This document shows positions 34,873 through 45,939 of a DNA stretch of 64,000 bases, one piece after another. Origin of the DNA: Deltaproteobacteria bacterium (GTDB taxonomy: Bacteria; Bdellovibrionota_C; UBA2361; JAGFJO01); contig JAGFJO010000122.1 in the NCBI GenBank assembly GCA_024102635.1, positions 16,290-80,289 on the forward strand. Reading direction: 5' to 3'. Position numbers and translations under genes: made by a program. A model generated the notes under the pieces. The model saw only the letters and a list, made by a program, of their open reading frames with translations, searched no databases and was not told where the DNA came from. The stretch's first letter is position 1. Every line of letters starts with the position of its first letter.

Positions 34873-34905
34873 GAAGTGGGAATTTTTTTCCTAATCAGCC
34901 ACTTC
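34873..34905 (-). terminator. Possible terminator after the cyclic glucan synthase
   Basis: GAAGTGG and CCACTTC form a seven-pair stem around a loop rich in T (plus) or A (minus). On the minus strand it is followed by CAGTCCAGGTTTTCC. The loop is long and the T-run is not immediate. Confidence 0.25.
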
Positions 34906-34985
34906 CAGCACTTTCCTAAGACCCTTTTCGGGCTAGCGGCACAACTGCCTTGTTTGGACAAGCGGCGCACGCCCTTGGGTAGTAA

Positions 34986-37900
34986 CTATCCCATCACTAC
35001 CTGAACACGTGCGTCTAGCCGGCCTGCGAGAGCGCCAAGCTCGATTTTTCCGCACTCGATTCTCCTTCCGTCAAGCAGCAGTTCCTTGACGCCCCTCTCA
35101 ACACCTGCCGGATTCTCCACCTTTATGGTGAATTTAATGCCGCGCAAAACAGCATCTATCTTATACTCTCTCCATGACTTCGGAATGCACGGATCGATGA
35201 TCAGCTGCTCATCAATGAGCTTGAGACCGAGAATGTAATGCAAGCCCGCTTGATACATCCACCCGGCGGAGCCTGAATACCAGCTCCAGCCCGCTCGCCC
35301 TTCATGCGGAGGCGCCGCATAAACGTCCCCGCAAAATACGTAAGGCTCGCCCTTATAAACTTCCACCCCGCTCTCACTATTGGTGTGATTTATAGGATTA
35401 ATGAGGTTAAAAAGATGATGAGCTTTGCCGCCATAGCCGAGAAGCGCACTAGCAATTATCGTCCATGAAGCCGCGTGAGTGTACTGGCCTCCGTTCTCGC
35501 GAATTCCGGGAAGGTAGCCCTTTATATAACCGGGATGAAGAGAGCCTTTATTGAAGGGCGGATCCAGCAGCTTAATCAACCCGTGCTCCTCATCAACCAA
35601 CTTCTCGTATACCGCACCCATGGCCTGCACAGCACGTTCTGGTTCCGCGCTGTGACTTATGACACCCCAACTCTGAGAAAGCGAATCGATACTGCATTCA
35701 TCATTCTGCTTGGAGCCCAGCGGCGTACCGTCGTCAAAATATGCGCGCCGGTACCATTCTCCATCCCAAGCATGTTCTTCAATAGTAGCACTGAGACGCT
35801 CAATTTCGCCGCGAAACTTTGCGCTCGATTCAGCGTCATCACGCTTTTCTGTCAATGGGGCAAAGAGCTTTAGCACCTCAATAAGAAACCATCCAAGCCA
35901 CACACTCTCACCCTTGCCGCCCTTCCCGACTTCATTCATCCCGTCATTCCAATCTCCACCGCCCATCAGCGGCAATCCGTGACTACCGAAGTTAAAGGCT
36001 CGCTGAATGGCGAGCAGGCAATGCTTATATAGCGGCTCTGTAGTATTAGCCTGCTGCGGCACCATGTAAGTCTCCATCTCATGCTCTGCAAGCAAAGAGC
36101 CGGTAATAAATCCGATCTGTTCATCAAGAATTCCGATATCCCCTGTCGCCTGAATGTAGCGAGCAGTAACGTAAGGCAGCCAGAGGTAGTTATCTGTAAT
36201 TCTCGTTCTTATTCCTTTGCCGCTAGGTGGATGCCACCAATGCTGCACGTCTCCTTCCGGGAACTGCCTGGATGCGTGCAGCAGAATCTGTTTGCGTACG
36301 AGTTCAGGGCGAATGAGCAACACCGAAAGCACGTCCTGCAGCTGATCACGAAACCCGTATGCTCCGCCACTTTGATAAAAGCCCGTGCGCGCAAACAGCC
36401 GGCATACTATACTTTGATAGATCAGCCATCCATTCAGCATAATGTCCAGGCTTCGGTCCGGGGTGTGAACGGAGATCTTGGAAGTTAAGGAAGCTATTTC
36501 GCTTGTCGCTTCCACCATATCAACAGTATAGCTCTGAGAGTCTACCCCGCCCGAAATTACTTCCCGCACAGCATCTAATGAATCCGCGGCGGCCATATAG
36601 AAAAGCAGCTCCTTCTTTTCTTGCGGTCTCAAACTAATCACGCACTTTATTACTCCGCAGCTGTCGAATCCGCCGCCTATATGTTTTTCAAGCGCAGCGC
36701 GTTCGAGTCCGGCAGGAATTGAAAGATCTCGGTTGCGGCCCACGAACTCTCTGCGGCTGGCGGTGTAGGTTAAAATCTCCTGATTGCTGCCGATGGCGCA
36801 GATCCGTCCGGGAAAATCCATATTGTAAAAATTCTGCGCGTATAGAAAATTATGCTTGGCATCAAAAGAAGATACCAAAAATCGAGTTGTCTCCTCGCGC
36901 TGCACCCCCAGCACCCAGTCGGCATAAAAATACAGCTCTAAAATTTTGGGAAGGCGGGTGGTGTTCTCGACCACCAATTGGAACCACTTCAACTTCCGGC
37001 TGGCCGCCATTGCTACCGTCAAACTGCTATGGATTCCCTCTATCTCGGTCTCGAAAACGCTCTTCCCTAGGTGATGATCCACCTGATAAACCGCTCCCGA
37101 ATTAACCGGCCGCGGCGTCGGGCACCAATACTTGCCGCTCTCCTGGTCTTTTATATATATCACCTCCGATAAAGGGTCGCTTATAGGGTCGTTACTCCAA
37201 GCTGTAAGCCGCATCTCTCGCGAGTTCTCGGCCCAACTGTAACCCCCTCCGCTCTCTGTGACCAAGAATCCGGCCTCCGGATTAGCCACGACATTGCTCC
37301 ACGGCATCGGGGGAAACTTCTCACCATCTACGAACGTGCGGTAAGCTTTACCATCCTCAATAAAACCGCCAAAGCCATTGAAAAACTCGCACTTAGCGGC
37401 TCCCTTGAGGAGCTGGCGGGAGTTTATTGTGTTGAGCTCATTCTCCGGCATCTGCAGCGGCTTCTCGATTAGCTCCTCGAATCTTAGCTGCGAAGCCAGG
37501 CTGCCCTTCGATCCGCTAAGCACCACCCTGGAGACAACCTGCAGCAACTCATGCTCCTGCTGAGATACCTGCTGCGAGGTGCGCAGAAAAACTCCTCCGT
37601 TTTTATCCATCAAATATCCCGAGAAGCTGGAACGGATCATAAACTCCAGCTCCTCCTGAAGGTTCTGCAAATATCCTCCCGGATATTCATTTAGAATAAC
37701 CAGATCGAATATTAACCCTCGAATTCTAAGATAGTGATGCGCGGCCAGTAGTTCCTGCACCACTTTGCCTTGCTCCGGCTCCGTTATCCTCAAGAGAACT
37801 ATTGGGAGATCCCCGGAGATGCCCAGCCGCCAAAGTGCCGATTGCACAAGCCTATTGTGAATAATCAGTTCGGGCTGACTTCTAAATTTCTGTACGTTGA

Positions 37901-40900
37901 ATAGAAAGATATTTGCAAGCCTTTGGAAAACCTGCGACTGCCGAGCGGCTATGCGCTCGTTTCTCAGTTCCACGCTACTCTGGCTCCATGCCATCTCAAA
38001 CGCGCGTGAAATTTGATGAATCTGTTTGTAGCGGTGCGCAACCGACAGCAGCGCCTCTTTATCGCGAGCCGCGCCGGTTATGAAACTGACCGTTTCGGCG
38101 TGCCCCGGCTCGAGCTCGATAACTGTTCTTATCGAAAACACAGGATCAAGCACATAGCCGATTGTTCCGATAAGCTTCTTTCCGGGCTGCATGGCCGCGG
38201 GCTCGTGAATCGTCCTGGCGCGCCCGATGAATTCCGCTCTTGATGTCTCGTACTGAAGCTTCCGCCATACCGTGCGCATGGTTATCATGTGCATCAGATA
38301 AATCGGCGGCTCGTGAAGGGAGCGAGGCCTCCTCGAAAACAGTAAACAGTCCAGGTCCTCGACGAACTGACTCTCAATAAACATTTTAGAGAATGCCGGA
38401 TGCGCCGCATCTGCGCGAGCACTGTTAAGGACCACTTCGGCAAAACTGGTAATTTCAAGAATACGCCGGCGCCCCGAAAGATTGGTAAAGGACAGCTTGC
38501 GTATCTCGACATTATCCTCGGGCGACACAGTCACTTCGCAATGTGTGAATATGTCGTGGTCTTTGCGCTTGAATTCAATCTTGTCCGGCGAATAAATAAC
38601 CTCGTAGACTTCCGGCTCGGCCCTAGTAGGCTGATAAGTGACTGACCACTGCTGCCCGCTTTCCAAATCCCTTACGAAGAAGTACGTACCCTGATCGTTT
38701 ATGATGCTGTCTTCGCGCCAACGTGTAAGCATTACGTCGCGCTCGAACAAGCTATAGCCGCTTCCCGCATTATCGATCATCAATGCATAGTGAACGTTTG
38801 AGAGCAGATGGCTGACCGGAATGGTGGTATGAGGCGTAAAGATAGTGTGACTAAGCTCGACTGTCTCTTCCTGCTCCTCACGGGCGCTCGAGAATAGCTG
38901 ATCACTTGGAGAGACGGTGATCGGTAGTCTATCCGGGAATCTCTCATGAAGCAGCAGCTCGGTCGCCTTGACCTGCGGATCCGAGTGGAACCTCTCCTGC
39001 ATGATATTGCCGTTCAATAGGTTATTGAGCATCACCACTATCATTCCCTGATGATGCGCTAGATGTGACTGAACTACATGGCTGACTTCATTATTGCTAA
39101 GACGGCTGGGAGTGTAATCAACCGCTTCATAAAATCCGTATTCTCCTCGAGCACCTTCCTGCTCAAGCACGCGCAAATTCTGCATTCCTTCGGCAAAGGC
39201 TATCGGCAAAGCCAGCACAGTCGAATAAGGTGAAATCACCAGATCATCTTCCAGCCCCCGTTTCAATCCCAGACCAGGCACGCCGAAGGCGTGGTACTGG
39301 TAAGTTTTCTCGAAATCGACTCCACTGTAACCGGACTCCGATATGCCCCATGGAAGTCCGCGTCTCTGGGTATACAAGATCTGTGTACGCACAGCCGCCT
39401 TGTAGCTCTCATCGAGAAGTGTGCCTTTGAAGCTCTTCATAACAAGCAGCGGCATTAGGTACTCGAACATCGTCCCGCTCCACGAGAGCAAAGCCTTCCC
39501 TCCCAATGCGTCAGTTAGCGGCCTTCCAAGCGAGAACCAATGATGCTGCGGCACCTGCCCCAGCGCTATGGCGGCGAAGCTGCCAAGGCGCGCTTCCGAC
39601 GCCAACAAATCGTAGTAGCTGTGGTCCCGTCTGGCATTGTCCACGTCATAGCCAATCGGAAAAACGTCCCGGTCGTGGTCATAAAGGAAGCGGAAATCCA
39701 TCGTGTCGATGATATTGCTGCAGTCGGAAATTAGGGAGCGCAGCTTGGAGGTCACATTTTCTATTGCGGCGGTAGCCTGCTCAATCGAATAGCGAAGGTT
39801 CTCCGCGAAGGCTGGTTCAAGGGCAGCGCTGTGACCGATCTCGGTCAGCATGCGGCCCGACAAATCACACAAGGACTTCAGATCCTTAAGCGACGGGCGC
39901 TGCCGATTCATCAGCTCTTGTACACTTCGCGCCGTATCGCCGGCGCCCTCGGACGCGTTTTCAGCATGAAGCAGCAACTGCGAGATCAGTCCGATATCCG
40001 GAAGAGTAGACGCCATACCGGAAAGGTCCGCGGCATATAGCATGCTCTGTTTGATGTGCTCTCCATATTTAGCCGAGACGGGATCGATGGAGCGCAGCAG
40101 GTCATTTAACGGCTTCCACGCCCGGTACAATTGCGCAGCGCTTAAATCGGCGGAGGTCAGGTTTCTTAGCGCTTCCTCAATTCGGCCGGCGATATCAGGC
40201 GTAAAAGATTCCTTGAATACCAATGCCTGATTTAAAAGTTTATTTAGATGGCGAATCTGGCGGTCGGAGAAAATACTCTTCTGCAGAAACTCGTGATAGG
40301 CCGCCCGGCAAGCCATCAGATGTCCCAACATGTTGCCGCTATCTACCATCGAGATGTAACGCGGATTAAGCGGTGCGAGAGTGTGGACGTTGTACCAGTT
40401 AAGAAAGTGTCCGTGAAACCGATCGAGCTTTTTGAGAGAGGCAAAAGCCTTTTCAGTCAGGTCAACTGCATTTGGCAGTGCCATATATCCCAAGTCATAG
40501 GCCGAGATTACCGATAGCAGTGAAAGACTAATATTAGTAACGGATGTGCGATCGACAACGTGACGATGCGGAACGAATTGAACATTGTCGGGAGCGAGGT
40601 AATTATTCTCCTCGGTCATTAAATCGCGGAAGTATCTCCAGCTTGCAAATGCCAAATCATTCAGATAGACATGCTCCTCCGCCTTAATCTCGAAGCCGAC
40701 CGATGGGAGCGGGTCGCTTAGCCACTTAGCCATTATCGGCGAAAAGAGCCAGAGTGCTACCAGAGGCGCCGCAACCTTCAATCCGGCCGTTCCAGCTAGA
40801 GCTGCCAGGGCCAGCACTACTCCGGTAACCATGACGCCGCTGCGCATCTCTTTGAAGTTGGCGGCCAAAGTGTTCCCCAGCCGTATATCGGAGTGATAGG

Positions 40901-43802
40901 CGGTCTCCCACTCAAGCATATTTCTGCGGCTCACAAAGAGCCGCCAAAGTGTGATCGAGATCGCATCAAGCATCAAGGCGGCTTGGTGGGGGAGGAATGA
41001 AATGGTAAAAAGCGCCTGCTTGGACATATTCATTATGTCCCTCCCTACCCCTTTAACATGTCCTTCCATGGAGAGATTTCTCGGTGGAATGAGAAATGCT
41101 TGCGCAAGGTTGGCATACACCGGAAAGGCCACTACCACTGCGAGCAGCATTAGCAGATACAAAGATGGCTCGCCAAAGATAAAAAGATTTAAAACGAATA
41201 GCCCCATAAGGCTCGGCGCCAGTAAGCTGCGTCGCAGATTGTCAATCAGCTTCCAGCGAGCAAGACTGGAAAGAGGAGTGCGATAGGATTTCCTTTGTCC
41301 ATTGGGGACGCGGTGAAAAATCCATGGCAGAAGCTGCCAGTCGCCCCGAACCCAGCGGTGCTGGCGGCGCGCGTGCACGTGATACTTGGAGGGAAAATCA
41401 TCGAATAGCTCGATGTCCGTCGCCAGCGCCACCTTGGCAAAAAGACCCTCAAAAAGGTCGTGGCTTAAAATCGCGTTCTCCGGCACCCTCTCGGCGAGTG
41501 CGCTTTCGAAAGCGCGCACATGGTAGATGCCTTTACCAACAAACGAGCCCTCGCGAAAAAGATCTTGATACACTTCCGAAACCGTTTGAGTGTAGGGGTC
41601 AAGTCCCGCGTGCCCCGAAAATATCCGGGCGAATCGCGAGGAGTTTGCGCTGACAAGTGTAATTCCGACCCTAGGCTGTATAACTGAGTACCCCTCCAGC
41701 ACCGGGTGCTCCGCAAGACCTTCATTGGCCCGGTTGAGCATTGGAGCGTTCAATGGATGGGCGATAACTCCTACTAAACTTCGCGCAGAGCCGCGAGGAA
41801 GCTGAGAGTCATTGTCGAGTGTAATCACGTATTCAACATTGCGAAGCAGTTCCCGCTCCCTGGCCTTCAAGTAAAAACTAGTCTCTCCTTTGTTTAGAAG
41901 CAGCCTGTTGAATTCCTCTATCTTTCCGCGCTTTCTCTCCCATCCCATAAATTTACGCTGTGACTCATTCCACTGCCTGCGGCGGAAAAGAATGAAGAAC
42001 TTATCGGAACCATGCCTGCGCCTAAGCTCCTCGATCATCGCTTCAGCATGTTCCTGGATGATCTTATCGGAAGGCATTTGAGCCTGATCGGCATCGGAAA
42101 AATCGGCTAGTATTCCGAAGATCAATTGCTTATCGTCATTGGCCAGATATCGTACTTCCAAACTCTCTACCGCTTTGGTAACGCTGACACGATCTGTGAA
42201 GAGGGCCTGCACAGCCACTACGGTTCTGTGGCCCGCAGGTATGCCCTTTGAAAAATCGAGTTTGGGAAGAAAATCCGGCGCTACAAGTCTAGTTACCAGC
42301 CATTGCACCAAATTAATGGCAAGATCACTTGCAGGAACGGCGAACAGCAGGCCAACAGCAATAGCAGCCAAGCGGCTGGCACCGCTCTCCAAGCTGTACG
42401 CGACTGCGTGAAAAACGGCGAGCGAAGTAAGCACAACCACTGCCAACCCGTAAAAGAGGAAGGCATTTCTATGCAACCATCTCCCTGCCCTAACGGTGAA
42501 CTTAGGAGTTACACCTAATGAGCTCTCTAGGTCCTGGACGCCCGGCCCTATGAGATAGAAACCGATATGTGTGCGCTTCAACAAAAACAGCGGCTCTATC
42601 GAATCATCGCGCAGAAGCTGCTCGTGCCGCGTCTTTGCAAGCGAGACAACTGCATTCGCTACATCGATTTCCGGTATGTTAGAGCGCTTTGCTATACGTT
42701 CCACCACATGGCGGTACCGGTCGCGAGTTTTGAAATCGCATTTATGATGCAGACCGGATGGATCCCGCTTAAGGACCTGCTCTACCGAACTGACTGACTC
42801 AAACCACTCCTTCCAGTCTATTAAACTGATGGCCCGTAGAGAGTTTACTGTATTACCTATCGAAACTTGATCTGCCGCCAATAAATACTGCTCATTGCGG
42901 TGCATCTCTTCCGGATCGAGCCCCTCCTCCCGAAGACGCTCTTCCAGCCATTGCAAGGCCAGGTAGGCTCTGCGTCCCATCTCCCTAAGCCGCCCTATAA
43001 TATGGGACGATCCACGGAAAAGAAGTTCTGGCCGGCCAGCTATGCTCGTGGTTAAAGCCTGCAACACTTGCGTCGCGGTTCTCGAATCGTCGCCGATAAT
43101 TTCGTCAATCAACAATCCGGCCGCTTTGCGCTCCTCCTTAGCGGCCGACATGCGGGCCACTATGGTGCCGAGATTCTCGATCAGCGCGAACCGTAGCATG
43201 ATCGGCACGGCCCAGATCTCACCCATGGTAAGCACGGCGTGAGATTGATAGCCCCTCACAAACGACGTCAAAAGATCGAGGTTCACCACCGAATCGCTTT
43301 GAATCAGCAGTTCGAGCGCCAAATGATAGACGCGTGGATTGCCGGCGTACTTGCCGTTCACCAGTTTCGGCAGCGAGCGGTCATAGCCTCGCGGGAAATG
43401 CCTCTTGATGTCTGTAATCTGTTGTAGGACAAGATGGTAATTGTCCAGCAGCCATTCAGCGCCCGGGGTTAGGACTTCATTATCCTTCGCTGCCTCCTGG
43501 AGCGAATTGTGGGCATCTTCGAGCTGGACGCAATGCTCCCTGAAGCGGCTATAAAGCAACCTACTACCACGTCCCAAAATCTTCGATTCATGCTGTTCCG
43601 CAAGTCTCTTAGCATGCTCAAAGAGCGCGTCACGGGTCAGGACCTGCGAACGGGATAGCTGCTCGCGCTGCTTCTCGATGACTTCACCTTTCTTCTCCAG
43701 CAGCAACGGCCACCTGAACACCCCGGTCAAAATGCGCCACGCCGGACGCAGCTCCCTTAAGAAAAGCTTTTTCCTAACCCTATAGACCCTTAACCAGCTC
43801 AT
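34986..43802 (-). CDS. ndvB: Cyclic beta-1,2-glucan synthase (NdvB/ChvB/Cgs type)
   Basis: Giant inner-membrane enzyme that makes cyclic beta-1,2-glucan, released to the periplasm for osmotic adaptation and surface interactions. 2938 aa compares with about 2830-2870 for the ChvB and Brucella Cgs proteins. Order: N-terminal cytosolic region; first helices near 450-520; GT84 domain with VITLDNDSQLPRG near 658, LSHDLFEG and the product-binding QHRWVRGDW near 817; more helices near 870-1040; glycoamylase-like domain near 1360-1540 (GYDVDNARRDHSYYDLLASE); then GH94-like N- and C-parts, with GGDWNDGMNEVG near 2619 carrying the phosphorylase-type Asp and WYSGSAGWMYQ near the end. The GH94 region sets ring size in known enzymes. 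Upstream, kup ends 82 bases away on the same strand. Confidence 0.93.
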   Translation of the reverse strand: MSWLRVYRVRKKLFLRELRPAWRILTGVFRWPLLLEKKGEVIEKQREQLSRSQVLTRDALFEHAKRLAEQHESKILGRGSRLLYSRFREHCVQLEDAHNSLQEAAKDNEVLTPGAEWLLDNYHLVLQQITDIKRHFPRGYDRSLPKLVNGKYAGNPRVYHLALELLIQSDSVVNLDLLTSFVRGYQSHAVLTMGEIWAVPIMLRFALIENLGTIVARMSAAKEERKAAGLLIDEIIGDDSRTATQVLQALTTSIAGRPELLFRGSSHIIGRLREMGRRAYLALQWLEERLREEGLDPEEMHRNEQYLLAADQVSIGNTVNSLRAISLIDWKEWFESVSSVEQVLKRDPSGLHHKCDFKTRDRYRHVVERIAKRSNIPEIDVANAVVSLAKTRHEQLLRDDSIEPLFLLKRTHIGFYLIGPGVQDLESSLGVTPKFTVRAGRWLHRNAFLFYGLAVVVLTSLAVFHAVAYSLESGASRLAAIAVGLLFAVPASDLAINLVQWLVTRLVAPDFLPKLDFSKGIPAGHRTVVAVQALFTDRVSVTKAVESLEVRYLANDDKQLIFGILADFSDADQAQMPSDKIIQEHAEAMIEELRRRHGSDKFFILFRRRQWNESQRKFMGWERKRGKIEEFNRLLLNKGETSFYLKARERELLRNVEYVITLDNDSQLPRGSARSLVGVIAHPLNAPMLNRANEGLAEHPVLEGYSVIQPRVGITLVSANSSRFARIFSGHAGLDPYTQTVSEVYQDLFREGSFVGKGIYHVRAFESALAERVPENAILSHDLFEGLFAKVALATDIELFDDFPSKYHVHARRQHRWVRGDWQLLPWIFHRVPNGQRKSYRTPLSSLARWKLIDNLRRSLLAPSLMGLFVLNLFIFGEPSLYLLMLLAVVVAFPVYANLAQAFLIPPRNLSMEGHVKGVGRDIMNMSKQALFTISFLPHQAALMLDAISITLWRLFVSRRNMLEWETAYHSDIRLGNTLAANFKEMRSGVMVTGVVLALAALAGTAGLKVAAPLVALWLFSPIMAKWLSDPLPSVGFEIKAEEHVYLNDLAFASWRYFRDLMTEENNYLAPDNVQFVPHRHVVDRTSVTNISLSLLSVISAYDLGYMALPNAVDLTEKAFASLKKLDRFHGHFLNWYNVHTLAPLNPRYISMVDSGNMLGHLMACRAAYHEFLQKSIFSDRQIRHLNKLLNQALVFKESFTPDIAGRIEEALRNLTSADLSAAQLYRAWKPLNDLLRSIDPVSAKYGEHIKQSMLYAADLSGMASTLPDIGLISQLLLHAENASEGAGDTARSVQELMNRQRPSLKDLKSLCDLSGRMLTEIGHSAALEPAFAENLRYSIEQATAAIENVTSKLRSLISDCSNIIDTMDFRFLYDHDRDVFPIGYDVDNARRDHSYYDLLASEARLGSFAAIALGQVPQHHWFSLGRPLTDALGGKALLSWSGTMFEYLMPLLVMKSFKGTLLDESYKAAVRTQILYTQRRGLPWGISESGYSGVDFEKTYQYHAFGVPGLGLKRGLEDDLVISPYSTVLALPIAFAEGMQNLRVLEQEGARGEYGFYEAVDYTPSRLSNNEVSHVVQSHLAHHQGMIVVMLNNLLNGNIMQERFHSDPQVKATELLLHERFPDRLPITVSPSDQLFSSAREEQEETVELSHTIFTPHTTIPVSHLLSNVHYALMIDNAGSGYSLFERDVMLTRWREDSIINDQGTYFFVRDLESGQQWSVTYQPTRAEPEVYEVIYSPDKIEFKRKDHDIFTHCEVTVSPEDNVEIRKLSFTNLSGRRRILEITSFAEVVLNSARADAAHPAFSKMFIESQFVEDLDCLLFSRRPRSLHEPPIYLMHMITMRTVWRKLQYETSRAEFIGRARTIHEPAAMQPGKKLIGTIGYVLDPVFSIRTVIELEPGHAETVSFITGAARDKEALLSVAHRYKQIHQISRAFEMAWSQSSVELRNERIAARQSQVFQRLANIFLFNVQKFRSQPELIIHNRLVQSALWRLGISGDLPIVLLRITEPEQGKVVQELLAAHHYLRIRGLIFDLVILNEYPGGYLQNLQEELEFMIRSSFSGYLMDKNGGVFLRTSQQVSQQEHELLQVVSRVVLSGSKGSLASQLRFEELIEKPLQMPENELNTINSRQLLKGAAKCEFFNGFGGFIEDGKAYRTFVDGEKFPPMPWSNVVANPEAGFLVTESGGGYSWAENSREMRLTAWSNDPISDPLSEVIYIKDQESGKYWCPTPRPVNSGAVYQVDHHLGKSVFETEIEGIHSSLTVAMAASRKLKWFQLVVENTTRLPKILELYFYADWVLGVQREETTRFLVSSFDAKHNFLYAQNFYNMDFPGRICAIGSNQEILTYTASRREFVGRNRDLSIPAGLERAALEKHIGGGFDSCGVIKCVISLRPQEKKELLFYMAAADSLDAVREVISGGVDSQSYTVDMVEATSEIASLTSKISVHTPDRSLDIMLNGWLIYQSIVCRLFARTGFYQSGGAYGFRDQLQDVLSVLLIRPELVRKQILLHASRQFPEGDVQHWWHPPSGKGIRTRITDNYLWLPYVTARYIQATGDIGILDEQIGFITGSLLAEHEMETYMVPQQANTTEPLYKHCLLAIQRAFNFGSHGLPLMGGGDWNDGMNEVGKGGKGESVWLGWFLIEVLKLFAPLTEKRDDAESSAKFRGEIERLSATIEEHAWDGEWYRRAYFDDGTPLGSKQNDECSIDSLSQSWGVISHSAEPERAVQAMGAVYEKLVDEEHGLIKLLDPPFNKGSLHPGYIKGYLPGIRENGGQYTHAASWTIIASALLGYGGKAHHLFNLINPINHTNSESGVEVYKGEPYVFCGDVYAAPPHEGRAGWSWYSGSAGWMYQAGLHYILGLKLIDEQLIIDPCIPKSWREYKIDAVLRGIKFTIKVENPAGVERGVKELLLDGRRIECGKIELGALAGRLDARVQVVMG

Positions 43803-43884
43803 TGTGTGAGATGTTATAATGGTAAAGCACTACTCCGCAACTAACTGAATTCATTAAATTTCAGGAAATAAAGGGCGGTCGGGC

Positions 43885-45774
43885 TCAAATTTGCAATTGC
43901 AGGCCGATTTCAACCACGTGTTCCCTGGGAATTCTGAAGTAATTGGTGATGGGCTGGGCATTTCTAGTAAGGAAAGCAAAAAGATGCTCGCGCCAAAGAG
44001 CCATCTCCGCCCTGGCCTTAGTAGCCAGCAAGGTCTCGCGCCCCACGAAAAAAGTTACCTGGCTTAGATCTTCAAGTCTTCCCTCATAATTTGCATCGAG
44101 GAGCGCCGCGAAAAGATCCGGCTGTTCCATGAAGCCGAACCTTACAGTCATTATCTCAAAACCTCCTGCCAGCTTCCTCACGTCGATCCGCCCGGCTTCG
44201 GTGACGTACGGCTCTTCTTCAAATAAAACACTCAATAATATCACTCTTTCGTGCAGCACCTTATTATGCCGCACATTATGCATTAGCGCCGGATTAACCA
44301 GCTCGTTGTTTCGGCACATGAAGACAGCGGTTCCGGGAATCCGCATCGGAGGTGAAATCATGATGGACTTCACAAAAGACTCCAGGGGCACAAGGATCTC
44401 GTTAAATCGCCGGTTTAGAATTTCACGTCCGCGGCGCCAGGTAGTAAAAACAACCATCATGATCGTAGCAATAACCAGCGGCACCCAGCCGCCTTCGAAT
44501 ATCTTCAAAATATTGGCGGTGAAAAAAAGTAGATCGATAATCAGGAACACCCCTATGATTGGAACAGCGGCGTATACTGACCACTTCCAGAGCCTGCGGG
44601 TCACGAAATAAACAAGGAAACTGGTGATCACCATGGTAGCGGATACTGCAATGCCGTATGCCGCTGCGAGCGCGCTGGACGATCCAAACTCAAGCACCAG
44701 CCACACGGTAAGCACTAGAAGCATCCAGTTTACCGCTCCCACATAAATTTGGCCGATCTCTTTGCGAGAAGTGTGAACGGTATAGAAACGCGGCAAATAG
44801 CCTAGTTGAACCGCCTGGCTGGTTAGCGAAAAAGTTCCTGAAATGATGGCTTGAGAGGCGATAATGGTGACTAGCGTTGCCAGGATGACCAGGGGAATGA
44901 GTGCCCATGACGGAGCCAGCAAATAAAAGGGATTCTCTATCGCCCTAGGATTAGAAATTAGCAAAGCACCCTGGCCGAAGTAATTCAAAACAAGGCCGGG
45001 AAGCGCCACCGAAAACCAAGCTCTCCTGATAGGTAACGGCCCGAAGTGCCCCATGTCCGCATACAGGGCCTCCCCGCCCGTGACCACCAAAAATACCGCT
45101 CCCAGAATAGGAATTACCAGCCATCCCTCTTGTGCTATCAGCCGTCCTGCTGCCAGCGGATTGACGGCAGCAAGCACCTCCGGACGGTTGAAAATCTCCA
45201 TCAGGCCCAGGCCGCCGATAATTATGAACCAAATTAGAATAATGGGTCCGAACACTAGTCCGATGCGCGCAGTGCCGTGCCTTTGGAAGAAGAACAAGGT
45301 GAATAATATAGCGATGGTGATAGCCACGACCCAGTCTTTGAAGAGGGGTGTAGCGATTGCCAGTCCCTCTACGGCACTCAGGACAGAGATAGCGGGAGTT
45401 ATGATTCCATCGCCATAGAGAAGGGCCGTTCCAAAAAGACCAGCAAGAATAACCAGGCGGCGTTTTGCAGAGAGCCCTTTTACTCGGCGTGGGACAGCAA
45501 GAGCCATGAGAGCAAGAACTCCTCCTTCTCCATGATTATCTGCACTCAGCACCAAGACTAGATACTTGAGAGAAATAACTACTATCAGTGACCAAAAAAT
45601 TAATGAGAGGACGCCGATGATGTTTTGGGAGGTGACAGAAAGACCGTAACTCTGGACGAAACACTCACGCAGAGCATAAAGCGGGCTAGTGCCGATATCG
45701 CCGAAAACAATTCCAAGAGCACCGATAGTAAGCCCGGCGGCATGCCAACCCCTTCGATCCTTGCTGCGATCCAT
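43885..45774 (-). CDS. kup: Kup-type low-affinity K+ transporter
   Basis: Integral inner-membrane K+ uptake permease (K+/H+ symport). The start LTIGALGIVFGDIGTSPLYA is the family hallmark, followed by about 12 helices to ~residue 440 (including ALLYGDGIITPAISVLSAVE and GGEALYADMGHFG) and a cytosolic C-terminal domain. 629 aa is typical. It lies just upstream of the glucan synthase on the same strand, giving an osmotic-adaptation pair. No cyclic-di-AMP riboswitch was recognised upstream. Confidence 0.95.
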   Translation of the reverse strand: MDRSKDRRGWHAAGLTIGALGIVFGDIGTSPLYALRECFVQSYGLSVTSQNIIGVLSLIFWSLIVVISLKYLVLVLSADNHGEGGVLALMALAVPRRVKGLSAKRRLVILAGLFGTALLYGDGIITPAISVLSAVEGLAIATPLFKDWVVAITIAILFTLFFFQRHGTARIGLVFGPIILIWFIIIGGLGLMEIFNRPEVLAAVNPLAAGRLIAQEGWLVIPILGAVFLVVTGGEALYADMGHFGPLPIRRAWFSVALPGLVLNYFGQGALLISNPRAIENPFYLLAPSWALIPLVILATLVTIIASQAIISGTFSLTSQAVQLGYLPRFYTVHTSRKEIGQIYVGAVNWMLLVLTVWLVLEFGSSSALAAAYGIAVSATMVITSFLVYFVTRRLWKWSVYAAVPIIGVFLIIDLLFFTANILKIFEGGWVPLVIATIMMVVFTTWRRGREILNRRFNEILVPLESFVKSIMISPPMRIPGTAVFMCRNNELVNPALMHNVRHNKVLHERVILLSVLFEEEPYVTEAGRIDVRKLAGGFEIMTVRFGFMEQPDLFAALLDANYEGRLEDLSQVTFFVGRETLLATKARAEMALWREHLFAFLTRNAQPITNYFRIPREHVVEIGLQLQI

Positions 45775-45939
45775 CTAAAACCTGCACCCCATTTTGGTAG
45801 GCAAATTTACTCATTTTCGCCTGAGAAGTATCAGGAGTGCAAATGAGAGTCAACCTGAGGGAAACACGTGCGCTCGTGTGCATGAGGGGCATCATACATT
45901 GATGGAGCAACTATCGAACTGTGCGGATATCAACGTAAG

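Noticed and set aside
36081..36488. Several 100-135-codon frames antisense to the glucan synthase
   Set aside because: Expected by chance opposite an 8.8-kb gene; none has a domain or RBS.
45775..45939. Cyclic-di-AMP riboswitch upstream of kup
   Set aside because: No ydaO-type core recognised in the 165-base gap.
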